Notes: generated from the letters alone by a model not told the origin. DNA of 64,000 bases from CAUJGQ01 sp042408665 (GCA_042408665.1 JBHOQW010000252.1:19054-83053), one strand, 5' to 3'; positions 50,605 to 59,585 are shown, counted from the stretch's first letter. Program-made: numbers and translations.

Positions 50605-50925
50605 CTAGCGGTACTCCTCGCGCGGCGGTGAGAAGACATCGATGGCGATGGAGTCCTCCAAAGCCGTGACGAGATGCGGCACGTTGGCGGGCACCAGCCA
50701 GGAGTCGCCCTCGGCCAGCTCTCGCTCCTCGGTGCCAATCTGGAAGCGCAGGCGCCCGCGCGCCAGGTACCCGATCTGTTCGTGCGGGTGGGTGTGCCAC
50801 GGCACCACCGCGCCCCGCGCCAGCGTCACCTCGCACAGCATGGTGCGCTCACCGGCGTTCAGGGTGCGCCGCACCACACCTGGGAGCATCTCCACCGGCT
50901 GGACACTGTCTCGTGCGGTGAGCAT
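50605..50925 (-). CDS. small cupin-domain protein
   Basis: A 106-residue single cupin: VVPWHTHPHEQIGYLARGRLRFQIG (metal His-His-Glu set) and GDSWLVPANVPHLV (fourth His). It would bind a metal and act as a dioxygenase, isomerase or sensor; substrate unknown. It lies between purD and the membrane protein, starting after a GGGGAGG site, so it is part of the purine gene run by position only. Confidence 0.85.
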   Translation of the reverse strand: MLTARDSVQPVEMLPGVVRRTLNAGERTMLCEVTLARGAVVPWHTHPHEQIGYLARGRLRFQIGTEERELAEGDSWLVPANVPHLVTALEDSIAIDVFSPPREEYR

Positions 50926-50958
50926 CGACCTCCCCTCCGTTCAGACCGCGCCGGCACC

Positions 50959-52248
50959 CTATCGTGCGGGCGTCGCCAGCTCGCGCAGGGCGATATCCGT
51001 ACGTGCATGACAGCCCGCGAAGCGAATGCGGCGCACGTTATCGTAGGCGCGCGCCCGCGCCTCCGCCAGCGTCGTGCCGGTGGCGACCACCGTCAAGACG
51101 CGGCCACCCGCCGTCACCACCGTGCCGTCCTCCAGCCGCCTGGTGCCCGCGTGGAAGACCTGAACGTCGGGGTCGACCGTCTCCAAGCCGTGGATCGGGA
51201 CGCCGGTCTCGTAGTGGCCCGGATAGCCGCCCGAGGCCAGCACCACGCCCACCGCCGCGCGCTCGGACCAGGCGACCAACCCGTCGGAGAGCGTGCCGCG
51301 CACGCACGCCTCGCAGATGGCGAGCAGGTCCGAGGCGAGGCGCGGCATCAGCACCTGCGTTTCAGGGTCGCCGAAGCGGCAGTTGAACTCCACCACGCGC
51401 GGGCCGGCGGCGGTGATCATTAAGCCGGGGTAGAGCGTGCCGCGATAGGGCCGCCCCATCTCGGCTATGGCGCGCACCGCCGGCTCAATAATGGTGCGCC
51501 GGATCTCCGCCTCCAGCTCCCCGGTGACGAAGCCGGGGGGCGAGTAGGCGCCCATGCCGCCGGTGTTCGGCCCCTGGTCGCCGTCGTACACGCGCTTGTA
51601 ATCGCAGGAGTAGGCCATCGGCACCACGGTCTTGCCATCGGAGAAGGCGTGCGCGCTCACCTCGCGTCCCGTCAGGCGCTGCTCCAGAAGCACCCGCCGG
51701 CCGGCGGCGCCGAATACACCCTCGACCAGGGCCGCCCGCACCGCCGCGCGCGCCTCCGCGAACGTGGCGGCGACGGTGACGCCTTTGCCCGCGGCCAGGC
51801 CGTCGGCCTTGATCACGGGCGGTACGGCGCCCGCGGCCTCCAGCTCGTCCAAGTAGGCCAGCGCCGCCTGCGCGTCGGCAAACACCCGCGCGGGCGCCGT
51901 GGGGATGCCGGCACGGGCCATGACTTCCTTGGCAAACGCCTTGCTCGCCTCGATCTCGGCGGCCGCGCGCGTCGGGCCGTAGGCGGCGATCCCCTGCTCG
52001 GTGAGGAAGTCGACGATGCCGCGCGCCAGCGGCTCCTCCGGACCAACGATGACCAGGTCTACGCGGTGGCGCCGGGCGGCATCGGCAATAGCCGGAAAGT
52101 CGGTGGCGGCGATGGGCAGATTCGTGCCGACGGACGCCGTGCCGGCATTGCCGGGCGCGATGAACAGGTCGGTCAGCCGCGGGCTCTGGCGCAGCTTCCA
52201 TGCCAGCGCGTGCTCGCGCGCGCCGCTGCCGATGACGAGCACGTTCAT
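50959..52248 (-). CDS. purD: phosphoribosylamine--glycine ligase
   Basis: Joins glycine to phosphoribosylamine with ATP, the second step of purine synthesis. The 429-residue ATP-grasp protein has VLVIGSGAREHALAWKL, IVGPEEPLARGIVD, the GPTRAAAEIEASKAFAKE and ADGLAAGKGVTVA ATP-site loops, EFNCRFGDPETQ and DGLVAWSERAAVGVVLASGGYPG. The ATG at 52248 follows GAGAGGTGG, with a GTG two codons before as the alternative. Confidence 0.95.
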   Translation of the reverse strand: MNVLVIGSGAREHALAWKLRQSPRLTDLFIAPGNAGTASVGTNLPIAATDFPAIADAARRHRVDLVIVGPEEPLARGIVDFLTEQGIAAYGPTRAAAEIEASKAFAKEVMARAGIPTAPARVFADAQAALAYLDELEAAGAVPPVIKADGLAAGKGVTVAATFAEARAAVRAALVEGVFGAAGRRVLLEQRLTGREVSAHAFSDGKTVVPMAYSCDYKRVYDGDQGPNTGGMGAYSPPGFVTGELEAEIRRTIIEPAVRAIAEMGRPYRGTLYPGLMITAAGPRVVEFNCRFGDPETQVLMPRLASDLLAICEACVRGTLSDGLVAWSERAAVGVVLASGGYPGHYETGVPIHGLETVDPDVQVFHAGTRRLEDGTVVTAGGRVLTVVATGTTLAEARARAYDNVRRIRFAGCHARTDIALRELATPAR

Positions 52249-52347
52249 GCCCACCTCTCGCGTCTCGGTTTGTGCCTCTCGCCTGTCGCGGATGAAGGCG
52301 TGCGCCGCACGGCCTACCTGCGCGATACGCCGCAGCGGGCGACGCCG

Positions 52348-53970
52348 TCACTCCCACTCGATCGTGCCCGGTGGCTTGCTGGTGATGTCATACACCACGC
52401 GGTTGACGCCCGGCACCTCGTTCACGATCCGGCTGGAGATGCGCCCCAGCACCTCGTAGGGGATGCGCGCCCAGTCCGCCGTCATCGCGTCCTCGGCCAC
52501 CACGCAGCGTACGGCCACCGCGTACCCGTAGGTGCGGTAGTCGCCCATCACGCCCACCGTGCGCGAGTCGGTCAGCACCGCGAACGCCTGCCACAGCTCG
52601 CGCTCCAGACCGGCGGCACGGATCTCGTCCGTGACGATCTTGTCCGCCGCGCGTACCATGGCCAGCTTCTCGGGCGTCACCTCGCCCAGGATGCGGATGG
52701 CGAGGCCGGGCCCTGGGAACGGCTGGCGGTAGACGATCTCCTCCGGCAGGCCGAGGGCCAGGCCCACGCGCCGCACCTCGTCTTTGAACAGGTAGCGCAG
52801 CGGCTCCACCAGCTTGAGCCTCATGGTGGCCGGCAGGCCGCCCACGTTGTGATGGGTCTTGATCACCGCCGCGGCTGCGGCGCCGTCGCCCGCGCTTTCG
52901 ACCACATCCGGGTAGGTCGTGCCCTGAACGATGAAATCGACCTTGTCCAGCTTGGCGGCCTCCGCCTCGAACACACGGATGAACACCTCGCCGATGCGCT
53001 TACGCTTGGTCTCGGGGTTCGTCACCTCGGCGAGGGCGTTCAGGAAGCGGTCGTGCGCGTCCACGTGGATAAGGGGGATGCGCATCACCCGGCGGAAGGT
53101 CGCCACCACCTGCTCCGGCTCGCCGGCGCGCATCAGCCCGTTGTCCACGAAGATGCAGGTCAACTGGTCTCCGACCGCTCGATGAACGAGGGCGGCGGCC
53201 ACGGTCGAGTCCACCCCACCGGAGAGGGCGCAGATCACCCGACCGTCGCCCACGTGCGCCCGGATCCGCGCCACGCTCTCCTCGATGAAGTTACCCGCCG
53301 TCCAATCACCGCGACACCCGCAGACCCGGTAGAGGAAGTTGCGCAGGATCTCCCGTCCGTAGGGCGTATGCACGACCTCGGGGTGAAACTGCAAGCCGAT
53401 GATGCCGCGGTCGTTGCCCATGGCGGCCACCGGTGAGTTGTCCGACGCCGCCAGCACACGGAAGCCGGGCGGCAAAGCGGCCACCCGGTCGCCGTGGCTC
53501 ATCCAGACAGACATCGTCTCCGGCAGGCCGGCGAAGATGCCGTCGGCGGCGGTCTGGCGGATCACGGCGTGCCCGTACTCGCGCACGTGGCCGGGCTCGA
53601 CCCGACCGCCCAACTGGTGGGCCAGCGCCTGCATGCCGTAGCAGATGCCCAGCACCGGTAACCCCGATTCCAGCACCCAATGGGGAATCAGGGGAGCGTT
53701 CGGCTCGTACACGCTCGCCGGGCCGCCGGACAGGATCACGCCGCGCGGGTTGAGGGCCCGCACTCGCTCCTCCGGGGCGTTCCAAGGCACGAGCTCGCAG
53801 TACACGTTCCACTCCCGCACCCGCCGGGCGATGAGCATGCTGTACTGCGAGCCGAAATCCAGCACCACGATCGTTTCCGGGTGTGTCGGCCGCTGCTCGC
53901 TCACCAGGATGCTGGTCGGGGTGTCCACGTCGGGGCTGCGGTGGGACTGGGTGGGGTCGTGGGGCGGCAT
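52348..53970 (-). CDS. guaA: GMP synthase (glutamine-hydrolysing)
   Basis: Converts XMP to GMP using glutamine and ATP. The 540-residue protein has the N-terminal GATase domain (LDFGSQYSMLIARRVRE, GICYGMQALAHQLGG with catalytic Cys, FHPEVVHTPYG) and the ATP-pyrophosphatase and dimerisation domains (CALSGGVDSTVAAAL, VDNGLMRAGE, PFPGPGLAIRILGE, PPGTIEWE). It heads the guaA-purD-cupin-membrane-purC-purS run and is preceded by a minus-strand promoter; a GGAAGGAGG site lies close to the ATG. Confidence 0.96.
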   Translation of the reverse strand: MPPHDPTQSHRSPDVDTPTSILVSEQRPTHPETIVVLDFGSQYSMLIARRVREWNVYCELVPWNAPEERVRALNPRGVILSGGPASVYEPNAPLIPHWVLESGLPVLGICYGMQALAHQLGGRVEPGHVREYGHAVIRQTAADGIFAGLPETMSVWMSHGDRVAALPPGFRVLAASDNSPVAAMGNDRGIIGLQFHPEVVHTPYGREILRNFLYRVCGCRGDWTAGNFIEESVARIRAHVGDGRVICALSGGVDSTVAAALVHRAVGDQLTCIFVDNGLMRAGEPEQVVATFRRVMRIPLIHVDAHDRFLNALAEVTNPETKRKRIGEVFIRVFEAEAAKLDKVDFIVQGTTYPDVVESAGDGAAAAAVIKTHHNVGGLPATMRLKLVEPLRYLFKDEVRRVGLALGLPEEIVYRQPFPGPGLAIRILGEVTPEKLAMVRAADKIVTDEIRAAGLERELWQAFAVLTDSRTVGVMGDYRTYGYAVAVRCVVAEDAMTADWARIPYEVLGRISSRIVNEVPGVNRVVYDITSKPPGTIEWE

Positions 53971-53995
53971 ACCGCCTCCTTCCGGTTCGAGTTTG

Positions 53996-54025
53996 AGTGT
54001 AGCAACCTGGTATAGTGGCCTTCAA
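53996..54025 (-). promoter_or_regulatory. promoter of guaA-pur run
   Basis: TACACT (53996-54001) lies 18 bases from TTGAAG (54020-54025) on the minus strand, about 25 bases ahead of the guaA ATG. A plus-strand TATAGT (54011-54016) for the divergent Sua5-like gene lies inside the same element, so the two promoters overlap. Confidence 0.5.
54011..54016 (+). promoter_or_regulatory. -10 element of Sua5-like gene
   Basis: TATAGT (five of six) faces right, 24 bases ahead of the first possible start codon at 54040. The best -35 candidates have poor spacing (TTCGAG at 19, TTGAGT at 12). Confidence 0.4.
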
Positions 54026-54039
54026 CGAACCGACGACGC

Positions 54040-54648
54040 ATGCGGTCCCGGCCCGCCATGACGATGCCTACCCTGCCCCTTGAGGAGCATGTGACCACGG
54101 CACTCACCGTCTTGCGTCGAGGCGGGGTCATCGCCCTGCCGACCGATACCGTCTACGCGCTGGCGGCCTTGCCGGAACACGCCGGGGCCATGCGCCGGCT
54201 GACACGGATGGGCGGACGCTCCCCGCGGAGTGGCGTGCCATTGCTGCTGGCCGGGTCGGAGCACCTGCCGCGCGTGGCCGCCGCCGTCTCGCTACCGGCG
54301 TGTCGGCTGATACGCCGCTTCTGGCCCGGCCCGTTGACCCTGTTGCTGCGCCCGGCGCCGCGCCTAGGCGGCGCCTTTTCCCTGGCCGAGGTGGTGGCCG
54401 TGCGCGTTCCCGCCTCGGCGCCCCTCCGCGCGTTGATCGAGCAGGCCGGCGGCGTGCTCGCGGTGATCGAGGCCGGCCCGGATCGCCGTCGGTCCGTCCG
54501 CGTCGATCTGGTCCTGGACGGGCCGCGACCGGCGGGTATCGTGAGCAGCATCGTGGACTGCTCCCGTGAGCCGCCGCGGCTCGTGCGCGAGGCGGCCATC
54601 GACCGGGCTACCTTGGAGGACGCCGCGGGCCGCCCCTTCGTCTGGTAA
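54040..54648 (+). CDS. degenerate Sua5/YciO/YrdC-domain protein
   Basis: A 202-residue YrdC-like protein. The N-terminal TLRRGGVIALPTDTVYALA-type segment and RRFWPGPLTLLLRPAPR are recognisable and the strand order fits. The KxR and KPL motifs of the ATP/threonine site are not preserved (RMGGRSPRSGVPLLL), and the SAN motif region is replaced by GGVLAVIEAGPD. Family members make threonylcarbamoyl-AMP for tRNA modification, so this may be a diverged paralogue with another role. Start is ATG 54040 or 54058. Confidence 0.7.
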   Translation: MRSRPAMTMPTLPLEEHVTTALTVLRRGGVIALPTDTVYALAALPEHAGAMRRLTRMGGRSPRSGVPLLLAGSEHLPRVAAAVSLPACRLIRRFWPGPLTLLLRPAPRLGGAFSLAEVVAVRVPASAPLRALIEQAGGVLAVIEAGPDRRRSVRVDLVLDGPRPAGIVSSIVDCSREPPRLVREAAIDRATLEDAAGRPFVW

Positions 54649-54659
54649 GGCCGGCGCGA

Positions 54660-54687
54660 TTGTCCCCAGCGCGATTTGTGAGACAAT
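54660..54687 (+). promoter_or_regulatory. candidate promoter for cupredoxin lipoprotein
   Basis: TTGTCC (54660-54665) and GACAAT (54682-54687) with a 16-base spacer lie 51 bases before the start at 54739. Both hexamers match the consensus at four of six positions. Confidence 0.35.
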
Positions 54688-54738
54688 TAACGAGCCGGGC
54701 TTGCTCCCCGTCCGGTAGAACACGGTGCGAGGGGTACC

Positions 54739-55179
54739 ATGCGGTCCCGGCTCATGTCTCGCTTCTGGCTCGTCCTCCTGGTTCCGGCGGCGGTCGTGGC
54801 TGTTGCCGCCTGTGGCGGCGGTTCCTCGAGCGCGGCGAGCACCGGCGGAACGGCGGCCACGCCAACCGCGGGCGGTGCGGCGGCGGGCGGCGCCGCGAGC
54901 ACCCAGATCACGGTTGTGGCCACGGACAATAAGTTTGATAAGACGGCCCTCACCGTGCCGGCGGGGAAGGAAGTAACCGTCACCTTCGAGAACAAGGGAT
55001 CCGCCATTCACAACTGGCACGTCGAAGGGGTAAAGGACAAGAACGGCAAAGATATCACCACGCAGCTCATCGCCGGCGGCAAGACGGAGACCGTGAGATT
55101 CGTCATCGACAAGGCGGGCACGTACGAGTACATGTGTGACGTGCACCCGGAGATGCGCGGCAAGCTGACGGTGCAGTAA
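54739..55179 (+). CDS. cupredoxin (plastocyanin-like) lipoprotein
   Basis: A 146-residue blue-copper-type lipoprotein: signal and lipobox VAVAAC (Cys25), a low-complexity Gly/Ala/Thr linker to residue 55, and a cupredoxin domain with copper ligands His91 (AIHNWH), Cys133, His136 and Met139 (YMCDVHPEM). It would carry electrons or copper on the outer face of the membrane. An ATG at 54754 (MSRFW) is an alternative start. The next lipoprotein may act with it. Confidence 0.88.
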   Translation: MRSRLMSRFWLVLLVPAAVVAVAACGGGSSSAASTGGTAATPTAGGAAAGGAASTQITVVATDNKFDKTALTVPAGKEVTVTFENKGSAIHNWHVEGVKDKNGKDITTQLIAGGKTETVRFVIDKAGTYEYMCDVHPEMRGKLTVQ

Positions 55180-55285
55180 CCCGGCAGCGGATCAGCGGGC
55201 CGCATGCAGCGCGCGTGCGGCCCGCGGTCTATCATGGACACGAGCCCTGCATCCACCCCCCCGACCGACGGCAGAGGAGCACTCG

Positions 55286-56281
55286 ATGAACCCTACCCGT
55301 ACCTGGAGACCGTTGGCGGCGCTGGTCGCGCTGGCCTTGTCGCTCGCCGCCTGCGGGGGCTCGGGAGCAGACCGCGCGGCCGGTGAGGGCACCGCCGTCC
55401 CGGGACGGGCCGCCGCGACGGCTGCGGCCTCCGAGCCGGCCTCGCCGTTTTCGGCGGTAGTTGTGGCCTCGGAGCTGGTGGTGGGGCGCAATCGGTTTGC
55501 CCTGGGCGTGCTGGACCGTGCCTCCAACACACCGATAGCGGACGCGACGGTGCACTACCGCTTTTTCCTGCTCCAGGGCAACCAGGCCCTGCCCAAATTC
55601 GAGGCCGACGCCGTGTTCCGCGCCCCAGCGCGCGATGCCGGCCTCGCCCCGTCGGTGCAGCACCGCCACTCCGACGGCACCCTTCACCTGCACGCCAATG
55701 CCGTGGCCAATATCGGCGTCTACACGGCGTCGGTGACGTTTGACACCCCTGGGAGCTGGGGAGTGCAGGCGCTGGTGCAGGCGCCCGATGGCCGCCAGGG
55801 GACGGTAGCGGTGGCCTTTCAGGTAACCGCTCAGCCCACCGCACCGGCGCCGGGCCAGCCCGCGCCGCGCAGCCGCCAGCCGACGGTGCGCGACGTCAGC
55901 GACATCTCGCAGATCGACTCCTCGGTGGAGCCGGACCCGCGCCTGCACGACCTGACCATCGCCGATGCCATCGCCTCGGGCAAGCCGACGGTGGTGCTGT
56001 TCGCCACGCCGGGCTACTGCAGCAGCCAGTTCTGCGGCCCCTCGGTGGAGATCCTGAAGAAGCTGCGCGCCAAGTACGAGGGGCGGGCCAACTTCATCCA
56101 CGTAGAGGTCTACAAAGACTTCTCCAAGCTGACCCCATCCGACACCTTCACCGAATGGCGCCTGCGCTCGGAGCCGTGGTTCTTCATCATCGACGGCCAC
56201 GGCATCATCACCGACCGCTTCGACGGCCCCACCACGCTCGCGGAGCTCGATGCGGCGCTGGCGAAGCTCGTGGGCCCGTAG
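55286..56281 (+). CDS. lipoprotein with C-terminal thioredoxin-like domain
   Basis: A 331-residue lipoprotein (lipobox LSLAAC, Cys23). Residues 52-182 form a beta-sandwich-like domain with VVGRNRFALGVLDRASNTPI, a His-rich stretch HRHSDGTLHLHA (126-137) and a DTPGSWGVQALV segment. After a Pro-rich linker, residues 215-330 form a thioredoxin-like domain with GYCSSQFCGPSVE (Cys245 and Cys250, four residues apart), FIHVEVYKDF, EPWFFIIDGHGII. The His stretch and spaced Cys pair suggest metal handling, perhaps copper delivery with the neighbouring cupredoxin. Function is inferred only. Confidence 0.7.
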   Translation: MNPTRTWRPLAALVALALSLAACGGSGADRAAGEGTAVPGRAAATAAASEPASPFSAVVVASELVVGRNRFALGVLDRASNTPIADATVHYRFFLLQGNQALPKFEADAVFRAPARDAGLAPSVQHRHSDGTLHLHANAVANIGVYTASVTFDTPGSWGVQALVQAPDGRQGTVAVAFQVTAQPTAPAPGQPAPRSRQPTVRDVSDISQIDSSVEPDPRLHDLTIADAIASGKPTVVLFATPGYCSSQFCGPSVEILKKLRAKYEGRANFIHVEVYKDFSKLTPSDTFTEWRLRSEPWFFIIDGHGIITDRFDGPTTLAELDAALAKLVGP

Positions 56282-56527
56282 GTCGCGATGCATGCGCGGC
56301 TGCGGCGGGCGAGCGGCAGGGGCTCAGTCGGCACCTCGAGGGTAACCCAGGGCAACCCCTCCAGGCAGCGCAGGAACCGCCAGCGCATCGCCAGCAGAAC
56401 TGCGTGCCACCGTCAGCCCTGGATGGAGGAGGGGTACGACGCCTCCAGCGTGTCAGGATCGGTGGCTGCCGTGCCACGCCGCTGCACATCCCACCCTGCG
56501 CCGGAGCCGCTCTGCTAGAATGCGCGC

Positions 56528-58186
56528 ATGAGTTTGGAGGCGCTGCTTCAGGCGCGGAAGTGCTACGAGCGACGAGCCTGGAATGAGGCCCTTGCGCACT
56601 ACGCTACCGCGGCGGCCGGCGGAGCCCTCGACCTCGACGACGTGGAGCACTATGCCGTTGTCGCCCACCTCATTGGCCGGGACGAGGAGAGCCGCGACAT
56701 CCTGGCCCACGGGTATCGGGAGGCCCTCCGCGTGGGCGCGCGTGCCCGCGCGGCACGATTTGCCTTCTGGGCGGGTCATGGCCTGATTTTTGAAAGTCGC
56801 ACGAGCGAGGCGGCCGGCTGGTTTACACGGGCACGGCAGCTGCTGGCAGACCTGGATCACGAATCCGTGGAACACGGCTATCTTCGCATCCCTGAGGGAG
56901 TCGAGCAGCTGATGGCCGGCGACAACGATCGAGCCGCTGCAACCTTCGCGGACGCGCGGGCGATTGCCGCACACTGTGACGATCCCACGCTGCTGGCCAT
57001 GGCCGGCCACGGTCATGGCCGCGCACTCATCCGGCTGGGACGCATCGCGGAGGGCATGGCGCTGCTCGATGAGGTGATGGTAGGCGTCACCGCAGGTGAG
57101 GTGTCGCCGATGGCGGTCGGGGAGGTGTACTGCGGTGTGCTTGAAGCCTGCCGCGAAGTGCTCGACCTCCGTCGCGCGCGGGAATGGACGGGCGCGTTCA
57201 GCCGCTGGTGCGACAGTCAGCCGGATCTCATCCCGCATCGCGGGCCGTGCCAGGTCTATCGGGCGGAAGTGATGCAGTTTCACGGCGCCTGGGCCGACGC
57301 CTTCAAAGAAGCGCAGCGGGCCTGCCGCTGGCTGTCCTCGCCGGTAAGCTCCGAGGGGCCCGCCGATGCGTTCTATCGCATCGGGGAGCTGCACCGTCTG
57401 CGGGGAGCCTACGCCGAGGCCGAGGCGGCGTACCGGCAGGCCAGCCGGCTGGGTCGGCGACCAGAGCCCGGGCTGCCGCTGCTCTGGCTGGCACAGGGCC
57501 GGCTGGACGCTGCGCGCACCGCTCTGCACCGCGCCCTCGGGGAGGAGACCGATCTCGCCCGACGGGCGGACCTGCTGGACGCTACCATCCAAGTGTTGCT
57601 CGCGCAGGGCGACCTCACGGGCGCTAAGACCAGGGTCAGTGAGCTGCGGAAGATCGCCACGACCCTTGGCGCCCCCCTCGTGCGCGCTGTGTGCCTGATG
57701 GTCGAGGGCGCCGCGTTGCTCGCCGAGCACCAGCCGAGCGCGGCCCTCGTTTCGCTGCGACGAGCCTGGCTGGAGTGGCAAGCGCTGGAGGCGCCCTACC
57801 ACGCGGCCCGGACTCGGCTCCTCATTGGCTGCGCGTACCGCGATCTCGGTGACCGTGACACAGCCGAGATGGAGTTCGACGCGGCCCGCTGGGTTTTCCA
57901 GCAGCTCGGTGCCGTTCCCGAGCTGGCCCGAGTAGAGGCCCTCGCCGTGCCTTCCGACGCCCAAGCGGTGCCTTGCGGTCTCACGCTGCGGGAGCTGGAC
58001 GTCCTGCGCCTGATTGCAGCCGGCCTGACCAACAAGGAGATTGGCGCGTCACTTGTGATCAGCGAGCACACGGTGGCGCGCCATGTCCAGAACATGCTCG
58101 CCAAGCTCGGTTGTTCCTCCCGTGCCGCCCTCGCGGCCTTCGCGGTCGAGCACCATCTCGCTCAACCACCGCGTACTCAACTCTAA
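56528..58186 (+). CDS. TPR-repeat transcriptional regulator with C-terminal LuxR helix-turn-helix
   Basis: A 552-residue protein: nearly the whole length from 1 to about 460 is TPR-like helical repeats (for example CYERRAWNEALAHYATAAAGG, GELHRLRGAYAEAEAAYRQAS, GQGDLTGAKTRVSELR-type units), and a LuxR-type DNA-binding domain lies at about 480-545 (GLTLRELDVLRLIAAGLTNKEIGASLVISEHTVARHVQNMLAKLGCSSR). It lacks the ATPase domain of LAL regulators. It may sense a protein or ligand through its repeats. The 246-base gap before it (56282-56527) holds nothing I can support. Confidence 0.82.
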   Translation: MSLEALLQARKCYERRAWNEALAHYATAAAGGALDLDDVEHYAVVAHLIGRDEESRDILAHGYREALRVGARARAARFAFWAGHGLIFESRTSEAAGWFTRARQLLADLDHESVEHGYLRIPEGVEQLMAGDNDRAAATFADARAIAAHCDDPTLLAMAGHGHGRALIRLGRIAEGMALLDEVMVGVTAGEVSPMAVGEVYCGVLEACREVLDLRRAREWTGAFSRWCDSQPDLIPHRGPCQVYRAEVMQFHGAWADAFKEAQRACRWLSSPVSSEGPADAFYRIGELHRLRGAYAEAEAAYRQASRLGRRPEPGLPLLWLAQGRLDAARTALHRALGEETDLARRADLLDATIQVLLAQGDLTGAKTRVSELRKIATTLGAPLVRAVCLMVEGAALLAEHQPSAALVSLRRAWLEWQALEAPYHAARTRLLIGCAYRDLGDRDTAEMEFDAARWVFQQLGAVPELARVEALAVPSDAQAVPCGLTLRELDVLRLIAAGLTNKEIGASLVISEHTVARHVQNMLAKLGCSSRAALAAFAVEHHLAQPPRTQL

Positions 58187-58297
58187 CCACAACGCTCCTG
58201 TCCACATTGGTTGGTCGAAAGGATGCCACCTGCCGCACGGTGCCCTACTGTCGTGGGCGGATCGCCGCCCTGTCAAGACATCACGGGAGGAGAAGGC

Positions 58298-59452
58298 ATG
58301 AACACGCGCGATCTGGTTGGACCCATCGCAGACGACGTTCGTCAGATGGCGGACCAGGTGGAAGCAGACCGCTGTCTACCGCAAGCCCTCATGGACCGGC
58401 TGATGGCGGCCGGCCTGTTCTCCATCTACACGCCAAGGAAGTTCGGCGGCCTGGAGCTACCTCTACCCGAGGCGCTCCGTGTCGTCGAGGAGGTCTCCAA
58501 GCTGGACGGCTCAACCGGCTGGACTGTGGCGCTGGGCATCGCCAACGACCTGTTCACCTCTGTGCTGCCCGATGAGAGCGCGGCGCGCGTCTTGCGCAGC
58601 GGCTCAGCCCTCATCGCTGGGGCGCCGGGATTTGCCGTGCGCGCCGAGCCGGTTGAGGGTGGCTACAGCCTCACCGGTCAGTGGTCATTCTGCAGCGGTG
58701 CACCGAACGCTACCTGGATGAACGTGGCCGCCCCGATCTTCGACGCCGAGACGCCCCGCGTGGGCGCCAGTGGCCCGGAAATGGTCATGGCGTTCCTGCC
58801 GCCACGCGACGTGGAGATCGTCGACACCTGGCACGTGACCGGCCTGCGCGGGACCGGTACCCACGATCTACGCGTGGACCACGTCTTCGTGCCGGCCGAG
58901 ATGACAGGCACCATTGCGCTGGCGGAGGGCCTGCGCTCGGTGAGGGACAGCACACTCGCACGCATTCCGCTCTTCACCGCGCTCGTCCTCGCCCAGTCGC
59001 CTCCCGTCTGCCTGGGCATCGCCCGTCACGCGGTCAACGAGTTCCGGACGCTGGCGTTGCAGAAGGAGCGACCGTACGCGCCTAAACTGAGCGAGCAGGT
59101 GCAAGTGCAGGCAGGCCTCGCCGGCGCGGAGGCGCTGCTCCGGTCGGCACGGTGCTACTGGTACGACGAGGTGGAGCGACTGTGGGCGACGGTCTCGCGG
59201 GGTGGCGTGGTGTCGCTGGACGACCGGGTGAGCGTCCGGCTGGCGTCGCTGGTGGCCGTCGAGAACAGCGTGGCGGCCGTAGACCGGCTGTACCGACTGG
59301 CCGGATCGACGGCCATTTTCCAGTCATCGCCCCTGGAGCGGTGCTGGCGCGACGTGCACACGGCCGCGCAGCATGTCCAGGTACAGGACGGCCGCTGGGA
59401 GACGGCGGGACGTGTGTTGTTCGGCTTGGAGCCCGCCGCGTTGTTCATTTAG
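58298..59452 (+). CDS. acyl-CoA-dehydrogenase-fold flavoprotein (monooxygenase-like)
   Basis: A 384-residue protein with the acyl-CoA dehydrogenase fold: N-terminal helices (PQALMDRLMAAGLFSIYTPRKFGGLELPLPEALRVVEEVSKLDGSTGW), a beta domain with GGYSLTGQWSFCSGAPNATWM and TWHVTGLRGTGTHDLRVDHVFVP, and C-terminal helices ending in CWRDVHTAAQHVQVQDG. The GRWSFCSG and WHVTGLRGTGT patterns and the lack of a clear catalytic Glu fit the HsaA/HpaB-like flavin-dependent hydroxylase subgroup rather than a true dehydrogenase. ATG 58298 follows GGGAGGAGA. It follows the TPR regulator by 111 bases. Confidence 0.8.
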   Translation: MNTRDLVGPIADDVRQMADQVEADRCLPQALMDRLMAAGLFSIYTPRKFGGLELPLPEALRVVEEVSKLDGSTGWTVALGIANDLFTSVLPDESAARVLRSGSALIAGAPGFAVRAEPVEGGYSLTGQWSFCSGAPNATWMNVAAPIFDAETPRVGASGPEMVMAFLPPRDVEIVDTWHVTGLRGTGTHDLRVDHVFVPAEMTGTIALAEGLRSVRDSTLARIPLFTALVLAQSPPVCLGIARHAVNEFRTLALQKERPYAPKLSEQVQVQAGLAGAEALLRSARCYWYDEVERLWATVSRGGVVSLDDRVSVRLASLVAVENSVAAVDRLYRLAGSTAIFQSSPLERCWRDVHTAAQHVQVQDGRWETAGRVLFGLEPAALFI

Positions 59453-59509
59453 CACATTAGGGTAGGCCGGCCTGCCAGCGCCGTGCACGGGGAATGGCAC
59501 CTGCTATCG

Positions 59510-59547
59510 GCGAGGGGCCAAGACGGCGCGCCGTCCTGGCCCCTCGC
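59510..59547. terminator. long hairpin between convergent genes
   Basis: GCGAGGGGCCA (59510-59520) pairs with TGGCCCCTCGC (59537-59547); after one mismatch GACGG (59522-59526) pairs with CCGTC (59531-59535) around a CGCG loop. It lies in the 133-base gap between two convergent genes and could stop transcription from both sides. No T-run follows on either strand. Confidence 0.5.
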
Positions 59548-59585
59548 CCTCGGACCCCGGGACGGCGTGCACTCGGGTCCTGGTG

